NCBI GenBank assembly: GCA_014378705.1
Contig: JACMND010000025.1
Span: 1 to 37,415 of the forward strand
DNA: 37,415 nt
DNA from: Pedobacter sp.
GTDB taxonomy: Bacteria; Bacteroidota; Bacteroidia; Sphingobacteriales; Sphingobacteriaceae
Direction: 5' to 3'
Shown here: positions 9,423-17,821 of the stretch, piece by piece
How the letters are laid out: every line of letters starts with the position of its first letter
Position numbering within the stretch: position 1 is the first letter of the stretch
The notes under the pieces: model-generated
What the model was told of the DNA's origin: nothing
Seen by the model: only the letters and a program-made list of their open reading frames with translations
The model's database searches: none
Translations under genes and position numbers: made by a program

Positions 9423-9998
9423 GTGAAATTCAAATACTATAAATTCGTTTTAACCTTGATAGGTGCTGTTTTTATACTTCTATGTGGATGCACTAAACAA
9501 GAAGTTACAGAGAGCAACGGTGTAATGTGGGTAGGAAATTCCCCCGAAACCAATAAATCAAAGTCGCCATACCTGATCAATCTGGAAAATTTGATTGAAA
9601 ATAAAGATCATACTTTCACGTGGATCTGGTCAGTAAGCAATCTTCATCCGGGCTCTGGTGCTCCGGGCAGCGGCACCGTACAGGATTTAATAAGCTGGGG
9701 AATAACTTTGGGGAGTTGCACTGATATAAATCAGATCGTTTATGGCTCTACAAGTTCAGACGGCATAACCTGGACAAATTTTGAACCTGCTATTACCGTA
9801 GAGACACAGTTACCTGGATTTGCAAAACCAGTACTGATGTTTGATCAGGGTACTGTAAATGACCAGAAAAGCTTTTACAAATTGGTTATTCTACCCAAGT
9901 TAAGTACAACACCTGATATTATAGCGATATACAAATCCGGAACTTTAACCGGAAGTGGCACTTTTACAATACAAGGTTTTGGTTGCCCAACTTACTGA
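9423..9998 (+). CDS. Putative lipoprotein of unknown function
   Basis: 191 residues starting at GTG. The frame has a TAA stop 15 bases upstream and no ATG before the signal peptide, so GTG is the only good start. The N-terminus KFKYYKFVLTLIGAVFILLC ends in a lipobox (LLCGC, Cys about residue 23), predicting an acylated envelope protein. The mature part is rich in Gly, Ser, Thr and Trp and looks beta-rich (TFTWIWSVSNLHPGSG, YGSTSSDGITWTNF, VLMFDQGTVNDQKSFYKLVI), ending in TFTIQGFGCPTY. I do not recognise the family. It is divergent from the ECF sigma gene with 244 bases between, but no further link is evident. Confidence 0.75.
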   Translation: MKFKYYKFVLTLIGAVFILLCGCTKQEVTESNGVMWVGNSPETNKSKSPYLINLENLIENKDHTFTWIWSVSNLHPGSGAPGSGTVQDLISWGITLGSCTDINQIVYGSTSSDGITWTNFEPAITVETQLPGFAKPVLMFDQGTVNDQKSFYKLVILPKLSTTPDIIAIYKSGTLTGSGTFTIQGFGCPTY

Positions 9999-10044
9999 TC
10001 AGAAATTTTAAGTCTTTATTATAAACTTTAGCTCTGCTGTTTTG

Positions 10045-10052
10045 TAATTTTG
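10045..10052 (+). promoter_or_regulatory. Candidate -10-type element (TAATTTTG) for the AHSA1-like gene
   Basis: TAATTTTG fits the Bacteroidota TAnnTTTG consensus and lies 15 bases before the ATG of the next gene, predicting a very short leader. I see no convincing upstream TTTG at the right distance, so confidence is moderate to low. Confidence 0.4.
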
Positions 10053-10067
10053 CAATTTAAAATGTAA

Positions 10068-10448
10068 ATGAAAGACTTTAAGAAATATTACCTGATCCCG
10101 GCCAATCCGGAAGAAGTTTATATGGCCTTGACCAATCCCTTAACTCTTAACCTGTGGACTGGGGCAGAAGCAGTTATGAATACGGAGCCGGATAGTGAAT
10201 TCTCTCTATGGGATGATAGTATTTCCGGCAAAAACATCGAATTTGTAGAGAACAAAAAGATCGTTCAGCAATGGTATTTCGGAGAACAGGTTGAAAAATC
10301 TATTGTAACTTTTATCCTTCATCCAGACCAAAAAGGTACTTCTGTCGAATTACGCCACACTAATATTCCTGATATTGACTATGAAGATATGGTTGAGGGA
10401 TGGAACGAAAGCTATTTCGGTGCTTTACAAGAGTTTTATGAAACCTGA
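10068..10448 (+). CDS. START/AHSA1-like (SRPBCC) domain protein
   Basis: 126 residues that fit a single Bet v1/AHSA1-type domain: an N-terminal strand and helix (KKYYLIPANPEEVYMALTNP) with the usual wtg-x-A motif (LNLWTGAEAVMNTEPDSEF). Then come F.LWDDSISGKNIEF, IVQQWYFGE, STVTF-like SIVTFILHPDQKGTSVELRH, and the C-terminal helix YEDMVEGWNESYFGALQEFY. Such domains bind hydrophobic ligands or act as co-chaperone-like modules, but the ligand is unknown. The start is the ATG after a short ATG-TAA decoy at 10062. Its 3' end overlaps the convergent mannosyltransferase-like gene by 13 bases. Confidence 0.85.
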   Translation: MKDFKKYYLIPANPEEVYMALTNPLTLNLWTGAEAVMNTEPDSEFSLWDDSISGKNIEFVENKKIVQQWYFGEQVEKSIVTFILHPDQKGTSVELRHTNIPDIDYEDMVEGWNESYFGALQEFYET

Positions 10449-11749
10449 CCGTCAAATATTTGTGATCCTTTCTTAAGAAAACCACTTTCAAACGTTACGA
10501 AGGCTACTACTACACAATATTCTAATCCTATTATCCAATAATTTTGCTGATAAGGAATTATTGAATAAGTGATATAGGTTAGCGGTACCAACGCGGACCA
10601 GATCATTGCAAAGCGATAAAATACGAACGGACTTAAAGCAACTAATATGGCTAAGTACCAGGGGTGAACGACTGCAGAAAAAAGTAAGTAAGCAGCCATA
10701 AGCCAAAAAAAACCCTGCAAAAAATCTTTTGATGACCGGTATATATATATAAATAAAGCCAGAGTTAATAAGACAAGCAGTTTACTGGTCCAGTATATCT
10801 GGTTAAAGCCGGTTAACCAATAACCTGTTCCTCTAAATAATGAATAAATACTCCCATTAAATTCAAATTTTCCGTAGTAAAGCTGTAAGCTGCTGATGAA
10901 ATGAAGATATCTTTCAACTCCTCCCCATAAAAAAGGACTGCTTATCCAGAATAACAAAAAGCAGGTAAATCCAATCCAGACAGTTTTTATAAACCCAACC
11001 TTTTTAATTAGCAATGGGATGGCGATAACCGGTATTAATTTAGCCTGAATAGCCAGGGTAAGAGCTCCGACAGTACCTGCAATTTGGCTTCGGGAAATAA
11101 AATAGGCACTTAACAAAATAAAAAATATCATGATCGCCTCAAAATGGATGTTTCCGGTAAGTTCAATGATTACAAGCGGATTAAAAATATAAATAAGCGA
11201 GTTTTTCGGGTCTAAGCCCTTCATCTTTAATAACCGAATCAATAAATAAATGCTACCACACTCAAAAAGGAAGATTATAGCTTTTAAAATGATTACAGCG
11301 TTAATTACACTCTGGCCGGCAATTTGAACTACCAATTTGAAAACATATTGAAGCAATTGCGGATAAACGCTAAAATAATCAGGAGAGTTAAGTTTGGGAT
11401 ATAGTTCCCGTAAAAACGCGTCAGTTGTTAATTCTGCAAGTTGTGATGGAGCATAGTCAAACGGGTTAATACCCAATTGCTGCAACCTTCCGTCCCATAA
11501 AAAACGATAGTAGTCATCAGATAAAGCGGGCAAACAAAATAATAAAGAGAACCTGAATATCAGTCCGGTAATAATGGAGATAGGAAGATTAATATGGTTT
11601 TTATGATGAAGAATTAGAAAATAAATTGCAAATAAAAAGCTGTACAGCGTAATTAAAAGGACGAAGTTTGACCTGTTTAATTGGTAACCGGTGATAAAAT
11701 AGGCTATCAACGAAACTATAAAAAGCAAATAAACCAGCTTTGCGGACAT
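10436..11749 (-). CDS. GT-C (DUF2029/GT87-like) membrane mannosyltransferase-like protein
   Basis: 437 residues with roughly a dozen hydrophobic spans. The first long loop carries LPALSDDYYRFLWDGRLQQL (Asp78-Asp79) followed by GINPFDYAPSQ. This is the GT-C catalytic-loop arrangement in which acidic residues after the first span contact a polyprenyl-phosphate sugar donor. The later IYIFNPLVIIELTGNIHFEA and HPWYLAILVALSPFV are also typical of the polyprenyl-phosphate-mannose-dependent alpha-mannosyltransferase group. The protein should transfer a sugar to an envelope glycan on the periplasmic face; donor and acceptor are inferred only. The start lies 28 bases from the divergent BtuF-like start, so the two promoters must overlap the opposite genes. 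A DPM1-like synthase that could make its donor is at 22150-22842. Confidence 0.8.
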   Translation of the reverse strand: MSAKLVYLLFIVSLIAYFITGYQLNRSNFVLLITLYSFLFAIYFLILHHKNHINLPISIITGLIFRFSLLFCLPALSDDYYRFLWDGRLQQLGINPFDYAPSQLAELTTDAFLRELYPKLNSPDYFSVYPQLLQYVFKLVVQIAGQSVINAVIILKAIIFLFECGSIYLLIRLLKMKGLDPKNSLIYIFNPLVIIELTGNIHFEAIMIFFILLSAYFISRSQIAGTVGALTLAIQAKLIPVIAIPLLIKKVGFIKTVWIGFTCFLLFWISSPFLWGGVERYLHFISSLQLYYGKFEFNGSIYSLFRGTGYWLTGFNQIYWTSKLLVLLTLALFIYIYRSSKDFLQGFFWLMAAYLLFSAVVHPWYLAILVALSPFVFYRFAMIWSALVPLTYITYSIIPYQQNYWIIGLEYCVVVAFVTFESGFLKKGSQIFDGQVS

Positions 11750-11770
11750 TAATAAAATGGATTATTTTTG
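11739..11770 (+). promoter_or_regulatory. Bacteroidota sigma-70 promoter for the BtuF-like gene
   Basis: TTTG (11739-11742), a 20-base spacer, then TATTTTTG (11763-11770) match both consensus elements. The -33 part lies inside the first codons of the divergent GT-C gene. Transcription would start a few bases on, almost at the ATG at 11778. This predicts a leaderless or nearly leaderless mRNA and rules out the upstream ATG at 11757 as a start from this promoter. Confidence 0.65.
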
Positions 11771-11777
11771 TAAAAGT

Positions 11778-12572
11778 ATGCAAATCACCACATTTATAGA
11801 TCAGATGGGCCGGGATGTTTCAATTCCATTTCCACCCAGGCGGATTATTTCTTTAGTCCCATCACAAACAGAGCTTTTATTTGATTTAGGGTTGAATAAT
11901 GAAATTGCGGGTATCACCAGATTTTGTATCCATCCTTCTGATGGTTATAAGACCAAAATTAAAGTAGGAGGCACCAAGAAAGTAAATCTAAATGTTATAA
12001 GGAATTTAAATCCTGACCTCATTATTGGTAATAAAGAAGAAAATGACGAAGAACAAGTAAGGAAGTTAATGGAAGAATTTACGGTTTGGATGAGTGATAT
12101 CAAAGACCTGAACGGAGCCTTACAAATGATTTCAGAAGTTGGAAAAATAACCCGCAAACATCAAAAAGCGGAGGAAATTATAAAAGATATTGAAAACGGG
12201 TTTCGGGATCTTCAGCAGCAAAATTTAAATACCTCTTGTAGAATCGCCTATTTTATCTGGAAAGATCCATACATAGTTGCTGGCACTGAAACTTTCATAC
12301 ATGATATTTTAATCCGCTCAGGTTGGAAAAACACGGTATTAACAAAAAGATATCCGGAGTTGAGGATGAAAGAAATCAAGAGTCTGAAACCTGACCGAAT
12401 ATTTCTTTCCTCGGAACCCTATCCTTTTAAAGAAAAGCATATTGCTGAATTTAGAGAGATTTATCCGAATGCGAAAGTGCTGCTAGTAGACGGCGAAATG
12501 TTTTCGTGGTACGGAAGTCGTTTATTAAAAGCACCCGCATATTTACAAACCTTATTGGAGGATGCGGGTTAA
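11778..12572 (+). CDS. BtuF-like helical-backbone metal receptor (cobalamin/Fe-chelate-binding fold)
   Basis: About 264 residues from the ATG at 11778 (MQITTFIDQMGRDVSIPFPP). An in-frame ATG at 11757 would add seven residues but lies upstream of the likely promoter element. The fold is the periplasmic-binding-protein-2/TroA-like type: PPRRIISLVPSQTELLFDLG, EIAGITRFCIHP, VGGTKKVNLNVIRNLNPDLI, then a linker helix and a C-terminal lobe with GRL-like RIAYFIWKDPYIVAGTETFI, EIKSLKPDRIFLSSEPYPFK and VLLVDGEMFSWYGSRLLKAP. Unlike classical BtuF it has no signal peptide or lipobox. No BtuC/BtuD or TonB receptor lies beside it. It may be a cytosolic binding protein or sensor for corrinoids or metal chelates; transport is not supported by context. 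Confidence 0.8.
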   Translation: MQITTFIDQMGRDVSIPFPPRRIISLVPSQTELLFDLGLNNEIAGITRFCIHPSDGYKTKIKVGGTKKVNLNVIRNLNPDLIIGNKEENDEEQVRKLMEEFTVWMSDIKDLNGALQMISEVGKITRKHQKAEEIIKDIENGFRDLQQQNLNTSCRIAYFIWKDPYIVAGTETFIHDILIRSGWKNTVLTKRYPELRMKEIKSLKPDRIFLSSEPYPFKEKHIAEFREIYPNAKVLLVDGEMFSWYGSRLLKAPAYLQTLLEDAG

Positions 12573-12778
12573 TAGAATAATTAATTAAGTGGTAGGTTTA
12601 GCAGTTGGAAACCAAATGTAAAAAATCAAATCACTTAAGTTTCCTAAACCCGATAGGAACAATAGACACGAATTTTATCGTGGATACAGCGGATAGCGGG
12701 AATGTCGTTAATAGAATCTTATATTTTGCTTTACTCAAATTATAATATAACCATTCATGTTTAACATATAATCAATTT

Positions 12779-13033
12779 ATGGATACTAAAATGGAACCCG
12801 TTGAAATTTTTGCCGGAAGTACCTGGGAAGCCGAAATGGTAAAGTCTTTGCTAGAAAACGAAGGAATTGCTGGTTTTCTTTTAAATGAAGCAGGAACCGT
12901 ATTCCCGTTTGAAATTACAGAGAATGGAACAGCGGCTGTAAAAGTAATGGTTTCGGATATAGACGCTGAAGCATCAAGAAAAGTTGTATCAGACTATAAA
13001 TCGAATTCGGATAGATTAGAAAGGAATGACTGA
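12779..13033 (+). CDS. DUF2007-domain small protein
   Basis: 84 residues. The N-terminal part EPVEIFAGSTWEAEMVKSLLENEGIAGFLLNEA matches the DUF2007 (putative signal-transducing protein) pattern, in which a beta strand is followed by a W-E-A-E-M-V-K-S-L-L helix and an E-G-I turn. The second half (GTAAVKVMVSDIDAEASRKVVSDYK) completes a small alpha/beta ACT-like fold. No signal peptide or membrane span is present, so it is cytosolic. The family has no defined activity. The 206 bases before it hold no gene; I see only weak inverted repeats there (GGTTTAG with CTAAACC, and CACGA with TCGTG). Confidence 0.85.
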   Translation: MDTKMEPVEIFAGSTWEAEMVKSLLENEGIAGFLLNEAGTVFPFEITENGTAAVKVMVSDIDAEASRKVVSDYKSNSDRLERND

Positions 13034-13081
13034 TCTTTCACATTTTAATATGGATATTTACTAAAATTTACTGATATAACA

Positions 13082-13113
13082 TTTGGCGTTGATAGGGAAA
13101 AAGATTAGTTTTG
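13082..13113 (+). promoter_or_regulatory. Bacteroidota sigma-70 promoter for tRNA-Leu
   Basis: TTTG (13082-13085), a 20-base spacer and TAGTTTTG (13106-13113) match the Bacteroidota primary-sigma consensus. Transcription would begin around 13118-13121, about 18 bases before the tRNA 5' end. The 20-base spacing is the same as in the promoter at 11739-11770. Confidence 0.75.
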
Positions 13114-13137
13114 CCGACCTAAAATAATCCTAAAAAT

Positions 13138-13219
13138 GCGGATGTGGCGTAATTGGTAGCCGCACCAGACTTAGGATCTGGCGCTTCACGGCGTGGGGGT
13201 TCGAGTCCCTTCATCCGCA
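13138..13219 (+). tRNA. tRNA-Leu (anticodon UAG)
   Basis: An 82-base class II tRNA. The acceptor stem GCGGATG pairs perfectly with CATCCGC and is followed by discriminator A at 13219. The D loop is AATTGGTA. The anticodon stem CCAGA/TCTGG encloses the loop CTTAGGA with anticodon TAG, reading CUA (and probably CUN) Leu codons. A long variable arm follows (CGCTTCACGGCG), as expected for tRNA-Leu, then a T arm with loop TTCGAGT. The 3' CCA is not encoded (ACCT follows), so it must be added enzymatically. Confidence 0.96.
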
Positions 13220-13233
13220 CCTAAGATCAATCT

Positions 13234-13265
13234 ATTCCCCGGCCATGTAACCGGGGAATTTTTTT
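13234..13265 (+). terminator. Rho-independent terminator after tRNA-Leu
   Basis: A perfect 9-bp stem, ATTCCCCGG (13234-13242) and CCGGGGAAT (13251-13259), encloses an 8-base loop and is followed immediately by seven T residues. It ends tRNA-Leu transcription 15 bases after the mature tRNA and separates it from tig. Confidence 0.9.
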
Positions 13266-13291
13266 ATTTAAAACAAACTAAAATTTAGAAA

Positions 13292-14638
13292 ATGAACATC
13301 ACACAGGACAAAATTGATCAGCTTAATTCAGTAGTAACGGTTAAGATCAACCCTGAGGACTACAAATTACGTGTAGAAAAAGCAATTAAGGACCAGGCTA
13401 AGAAAGCGAAACTTCCTGGGTTCCGCCCTGGAATGGTTCCTGCATCCCACATAAAAAAAATGTATGGCAAGAGCATCCTGGTAGATGAAATTAATACAAT
13501 GCTGAATGATACACTTACCAATTACATTAAAGATAATGATATAGAAGTTTTAGGACAGCCGCTGCCAAGGGTTGATTCGGCCAAAGAGTTTAGTTGGGAT
13601 AACAATGATGAATTTGAGTTTATTTATGAAATGGGTTTGGCGCCAGAATTTTCTGTTGATTTTTCTGCCAGTGATAATCTTACTCAATATAAGATCGTTG
13701 TAGATGAGGAAACTTTGGAATCACGTATTAGCAATCTGCGAAAAAGCTATGGCAAAATGACCAATCCTGACGTATCGGCAGACAATGACGTGCTATTTGT
13801 GGATTTCGTTCAGCTTGCCGTGGATGGTTCTGTTTTTGAAGATGGGATACATAATAAAGCAACTATCCGTTTAGATCAAATTAAGGACGAAGAAACTAAA
13901 GGTTTATTAATTGGGATAAAAAGGGAAGATCAGCGTGTTATTGATATACAGAAGGCTTTTGGCAGTGATGTAGCGGTTATTGCAAAAGCATTAAAGATAA
14001 GTGAAGAAGATGCGGAGTCCCTGAGGTCTAACTTTCAGATTACGGTTAGTAATATCAATCGTTTAGAAGAAGGGGATTTAAACCAGGAGTTTTACGATAA
14101 GCTTTTTGGAGCTGATGCCGTAAAATCAGAAGAAGAATTTAGAGCGAAGATAACTGAGGAAGTTGAAGCAATGATGGTTCAGAATTCAGATCAAAAATTA
14201 CAAAACGACCTCTATGAATTTTGTTTAAAAAAAGTGCAGATGCCTTTACCTGATGAATTTTTAAAGCGTTGGCTAAAAGCTACTAACGAGAAATTATCTG
14301 AAGATGAAATGCAAAATGGATACAATGATTTTGCCCGAAATTTAAGATGGACGCTGATAGAAAATAAAATCATCAAAGATAACAAGATTGAAATCAAGTA
14401 CGAAGAAGTGTTTAAAACAGCAAAAGCCCGTTTAGATGCTCAATTCAGGATGTATAGTCCACAACCTGTTTCAGAAGAACAGCTTGGACAATATACTGTT
14501 CAGTTTCTTCAGGATAAAGAAAATGCGAACCGGATATTTGACGAAGTGAAGGCTAAAACTGTTTTTGATCATTTAAAAACCGTTGTAACGCTTCAACAAT
14601 CAGAAATTAGTTCTAAAGAATTTGGTGAACTGGGATAA
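13292..14638 (+). CDS. tig: Trigger factor, ribosome-associated chaperone
   Basis: 448 residues. The N-terminal ribosome-binding domain contains the signature GFRPGMVP (43-50), the loop that docks on ribosomal protein uL23, preceded by DYKLRVEKAIKDQAKKAKLP. The central region (about 150-250), equivalent to the FKBP-type PPIase domain, is divergent, as is common in Bacteroidota. The C-terminal helical arms complete the chaperone (EEEFRAKITEEVEAMMVQNS, then LPDEFLKRWLKATNEKLSED). It binds nascent chains as they leave the ribosome. Downstream lie clpP and clpX, the same tig-clpP-clpX order known from many bacteria, with a 143-base gap before clpP that may hold a separate promoter. The start ATG lies 26 bases after the tRNA terminator. 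Confidence 0.95.
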   Translation: MNITQDKIDQLNSVVTVKINPEDYKLRVEKAIKDQAKKAKLPGFRPGMVPASHIKKMYGKSILVDEINTMLNDTLTNYIKDNDIEVLGQPLPRVDSAKEFSWDNNDEFEFIYEMGLAPEFSVDFSASDNLTQYKIVVDEETLESRISNLRKSYGKMTNPDVSADNDVLFVDFVQLAVDGSVFEDGIHNKATIRLDQIKDEETKGLLIGIKREDQRVIDIQKAFGSDVAVIAKALKISEEDAESLRSNFQITVSNINRLEEGDLNQEFYDKLFGADAVKSEEEFRAKITEEVEAMMVQNSDQKLQNDLYEFCLKKVQMPLPDEFLKRWLKATNEKLSEDEMQNGYNDFARNLRWTLIENKIIKDNKIEIKYEEVFKTAKARLDAQFRMYSPQPVSEEQLGQYTVQFLQDKENANRIFDEVKAKTVFDHLKTVVTLQQSEISSKEFGELG

Positions 14639-14781
14639 CGTTAATCATTATCCCATAATAAGTATTTGTTAAATTATTAATTCTTACAATTTTCAGATTT
14701 AATTTTCTTGATATTTGGTTAAATTGCCATAAATATTTTAATAATTGTATTGAAACCTTAAATTATACCGAAGCAATAACA

Positions 14782-15483
14782 ATGAACATAGATAAAAACG
14801 AATTTCGTAAATACGCTGTTAAACATCACCGCATTGGAAGTCAACACGTAGATAGTTTTATTGGCCGCGTTAACACGTTCGCGTTGCCTACTTCAATGAC
14901 TCCATATATTATCGAAGAAAGGCAATTAAACGTTGCCCAGATGGATGTTTTTTCCCGTTTAATGATGGATCGCATCATATTTTTAGGAGATGCCGTGGGC
15001 GAAGGAATTGCCAATATTATACAGGCACAATTGCTCTTTTTGCAATCAGCAGATAATAAAAGAGACATACAAATTTATATAAATTCCCCTGGAGGTTCTG
15101 TTTACGCCGGACTGGGTATTTATGATACTATGCAATACATATCTCCGGATGTTGCCACTATTTGTACCGGCATGGCAGCCTCAATGGCTGCGGTATTGCT
15201 TTGTGCCGGTGCTAAAGGAAAAAGAGCGGCTTTGCCCCATTCCAGGGTGATGATTCACCAGCCTTCAGGAGGTGCTCAGGGAGTGGCTTCTGATATGGAA
15301 ATTAACCTCCGTGAAATGTTAAAATTAAAAAAAGAGCTTTACGATATAATTTCAAACCACTCTGGTAAGAGTTATGACTGGGTTGAAAAAGCTTCAGACC
15401 GTGATTACTGGATGAAAGCAGATGAGGCAAAAGAATACGGCATGATTGATGAAGTTCTTGCAAGCACCGCAGAAAAGAAATAA
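14782..15483 (+). CDS. clpP: ATP-dependent Clp protease proteolytic subunit
   Basis: 233 residues of the ClpP serine peptidase. The catalytic triad is visible: Ser134 in [12 protein letters not shown], His159 in [12 protein letters not shown] and Asp208 in SDRDYWM. The oxyanion and handle regions are also standard ([36 protein letters not shown]). An N-terminal extension of about 30-40 residues precedes the conserved core, which begins near PYIIEERQ; it is longer than in E. coli and probably processed or disordered. The stop codon TAA overlaps the clpX ATG by one base (TAATG), so the two are translationally coupled and made together as the ClpXP protease. Confidence 0.96.
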   Translation: MNIDKNEFRKYAVKHHRIGSQHVDSFIGRVNTFALPTSMTPYIIEERQLNVAQMDVFSRLMMDRIIFLGDAVGEGIANIIQAQLLFLQSADNKRDIQIYINSPGGSVYAGLGIYDTMQYISPDVATICTGMAASMAAVLLCAGAKGKRAALPHSRVMIHQPSGGAQGVASDMEINLREMLKLKKELYDIISNHSGKSYDWVEKASDRDYWMKADEAKEYGMIDEVLASTAEKK

Positions 15484-16718
15484 TGAGTAAAAGCAACAAA
15501 GATATTAAATGTTCATTTTGCGGATCAGGAAAACAAGATACTCTGATGCTGATTGCCGGGCTCGACGCACATATTTGTGACAAATGTGTTGCGCAGGCAA
15601 ATCAAATACTAGCTGAGGAATTAAACGTCCGTAAAAATAAGTCAGAAACTTCTGTTACAATTTTAAAACCTATTGAGATCAAAACCCATCTTGATCAATA
15701 CGTAATTGGTCAGGATCAGGCGAAGAAAGTGTTGTCTGTAGCGGTTTATAATCATTACAAACGTCTGGGCCAGAAGATCGACAAGGATGAAGTTGAAATA
15801 GAAAAGTCTAACATTATTATGGTTGGCGAAACCGGTACAGGCAAAACTTTACTGGCAAAAACCATTGCCAAAGTTTTGAATGTTCCTTTTTGTATTTGCG
15901 ATGCCACTGTTTTAACCGAAGCAGGTTATGTTGGCGAAGACGTAGAGAGCATTTTAACCAGATTATTGCAAGCTGCGGATTACGATGTAGCTGCCGCCGA
16001 ACGGGGAATCGTTTACATTGACGAAGTTGATAAAATTGCCCGAAAAAGTGATAATCCTTCAATCACCAGGGATGTTTCCGGCGAAGGCGTTCAGCAGGCC
16101 TTGTTAAAAATTTTAGAAGGAACTATCGTTAACGTTCCCCCTCAGGGAGGGCGTAAGCATCCGGACCAGAAAATGATTGCCGTAAATACCAATAATATTC
16201 TTTTTATTGCCGGCGGGGCATTTGATGGAATTGAGAAGAAAATAGCCAATCGCTTAAGAACGCAGACCGTTGGATATAAATTTGATAAAAAGGATGAAAG
16301 CGTTGACCTTAAAAATCTCTATAAATACATCACACCACAGGATTTAAAAGCATTTGGTTTAATCCCAGAGTTGATAGGCCGCTTACCGGTTATCACGCAC
16401 TTGAATCCTTTGGACAGAGAAACTTTATTAAGCATTTTAACGGAGCCTAAAAACTCTTTGGTTAAACAGTATCAAAAGCTTTTTGAATACGAAACGGTTA
16501 AACTGGAATTTGATAAAGATGTTTTAGAATTTATTGTTGATAAAGCGATGGAATTTATGCTTGGTGCTAGAGGATTACGCTCTATTTGTGAAGCTATCAT
16601 GATAGATGCGATGTATGAAACGCCATCAGGTAAAGGCACCCATATATTGGAGATCACATTAGACTACGCCCGGAAAAAATTTGAGAAATCTGATCTTAAA
16701 AAATTAAAAGTAGCTTAA
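15483..16718 (+). CDS. clpX: ATP-dependent Clp protease ATP-binding unfoldase subunit ClpX
   Basis: 411 residues. The N-terminal zinc-binding domain has Cys10, Cys13, Cys32 and Cys35 ([17 protein letters not shown]). The AAA+ module shows Walker A GETGTGKT (115-122), pore loop GYVG (148-151), Walker [11 protein letters not shown] (176-185), the RKH substrate loop (224-226), an arginine-finger region IANRLRTQ, and sensor 2 in LGARGLRS. ClpX unfolds tagged substrates and feeds them to ClpP. It is coupled to clpP by a one-base overlap and followed by a strong terminator. Confidence 0.97.
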   Translation: MSKSNKDIKCSFCGSGKQDTLMLIAGLDAHICDKCVAQANQILAEELNVRKNKSETSVTILKPIEIKTHLDQYVIGQDQAKKVLSVAVYNHYKRLGQKIDKDEVEIEKSNIIMVGETGTGKTLLAKTIAKVLNVPFCICDATVLTEAGYVGEDVESILTRLLQAADYDVAAAERGIVYIDEVDKIARKSDNPSITRDVSGEGVQQALLKILEGTIVNVPPQGGRKHPDQKMIAVNTNNILFIAGGAFDGIEKKIANRLRTQTVGYKFDKKDESVDLKNLYKYITPQDLKAFGLIPELIGRLPVITHLNPLDRETLLSILTEPKNSLVKQYQKLFEYETVKLEFDKDVLEFIVDKAMEFMLGARGLRSICEAIMIDAMYETPSGKGTHILEITLDYARKKFEKSDLKKLKVA

Positions 16719-16720
16719 TA

Positions 16721-16750
16721 TAAACCCCGGAAAACCGGGGTTTATTGTTT
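16721..16750 (+). terminator. Rho-independent terminator after clpX
   Basis: A perfect 10-bp stem, TAAACCCCGG (16721-16730) and CCGGGGTTTA (16735-16744), with an AAAA loop is followed by TTGTTT. It begins 3 bases after the clpX stop and closes the clpPX operon. Confidence 0.85.
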
Positions 16751-16824
16751 AGTTAAAATGTATCTCAATACTTTTTAAACTATTAAACTTGGTTTTTGGG
16801 ATTTAAAGTAATTATTTAAAAGGG

Positions 16825-17688
16825 ATGAATGAAGAAAAAGAAGTAAAGCAGGATTCGGAAATCTTTAAAAAGTCAAAAAAAGTTAAAGAGGTTGAGTCGG
16901 CCGTAAAAACGGGGCTTAAAAATAAAACCGATATTGTAAGTAATTGGCTTCCAAGATATACCGGCCGTCCGCTTAGTGATTTTTCAGGCTTCATTTTACT
17001 TACCAACTTTTCAGGATATTTAACCCTTTTTTCCGAATGGCATAACAATGCACCCATCATGGGATTGAATAAACCCATGCAAAGCGTTTCTGCCAACGGC
17101 ATCACCCTGATTAATTTTGGGATGGGAAGCCCGATGGCTGCAACAATGATGGATCTGCTTAGTGCTATTAAGCCAAAAGCAGTTCTATTTTTGGGAAAAT
17201 GTGGGGGCTTAAAGCGTAAAAATAAAATTGGTGATCTGATTCTGCCTATAGCGGCTATCAGGGGAGAAGGAACTTCCAATGACTATTTCCCACCGGAAGT
17301 ACCAGCTTTACCTTCATTTGCTTTACAAAAGGCAATTTCCACTACCATCCGTGACCTTGCCAGTGATTACTGGACGGGTACCGTTTACACAACCAACAGA
17401 CGAGTATGGGAACATGACAGGAAATTTAAAAAGTATTTAAAAAGTGTTAGGGCCATGGCAGTAGATATGGAAACAGCAACCATTTTTACCACCGGCTTCG
17501 CCAATAAAATTCCAACCGGGGCATTACTTTTGGTTTCAGATCAGCCGATGATCCCGGAAGGTGTTAAAACCGCCGAAAGTGATTCGAAAGTTACGGAGCA
17601 ATATGTAGAAACTCATTTAAAAATAGGCATAGAATCTTTAAAGCAATTAATTAACAATGGATTAACCGTTAAACACTTAAAATTTTAA
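16825..17688 (+). CDS. amn: AMP nucleosidase (short Bacteroidota type)
   Basis: 287 residues of the nucleoside-phosphorylase/nucleosidase (PNP_UDP_1) fold. Visible features are GFILLTNFSGYLTLFSEW, LINFGMGSPMAATMMDLLSA, AVLFLGKCGGLKRKNKIGDL with LILPIAAIRGEGTSNDYFPP, and the nucleoside-binding AVDMETATIFTTGFANKIP followed by GALLLVSDQPMIPEGVKT. It hydrolyses AMP to adenine and ribose 5-phosphate, linking purine salvage to adenylate charge. The protein lacks the long N-terminal regulatory domain of the E. coli enzyme, as usual in this phylum. A charged Lys/Glu-rich N-terminus (about 1-35) precedes the fold. It is monocistronic between the clpX terminator and the beta-synthase gene (133-base gap). 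Confidence 0.85.
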   Translation: MNEEKEVKQDSEIFKKSKKVKEVESAVKTGLKNKTDIVSNWLPRYTGRPLSDFSGFILLTNFSGYLTLFSEWHNNAPIMGLNKPMQSVSANGITLINFGMGSPMAATMMDLLSAIKPKAVLFLGKCGGLKRKNKIGDLILPIAAIRGEGTSNDYFPPEVPALPSFALQKAISTTIRDLASDYWTGTVYTTNRRVWEHDRKFKKYLKSVRAMAVDMETATIFTTGFANKIPTGALLLVSDQPMIPEGVKTAESDSKVTEQYVETHLKIGIESLKQLINNGLTVKHLKF

Positions 17689-17821
17689 AGGGGATTATGA
17701 ATTAAGGTTTATCAATACAAAAGCAATCCTCCTTTTTCTTAATTTCCAAATTATTAACTGTTAAATTCTTAGCTCTTGACTCTTAATTTTTTCAACTCAC
17801 AAATCTAAACACACAACTCGT

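Noticed and set aside
12573-12778. Possible degenerate intergenic repeat (GGTTTAG/CTAAACC and CACGA/TCGTG arms)
   Set aside because: The arms are short and imperfect and there is no second copy in this window, so I do not call a repeat element.
16812-17279. 155-codon open frame on the minus strand
   Set aside because: It lies wholly opposite the well-supported AMP nucleosidase gene and its translation shows no recognisable domain; it is a shadow of that gene.
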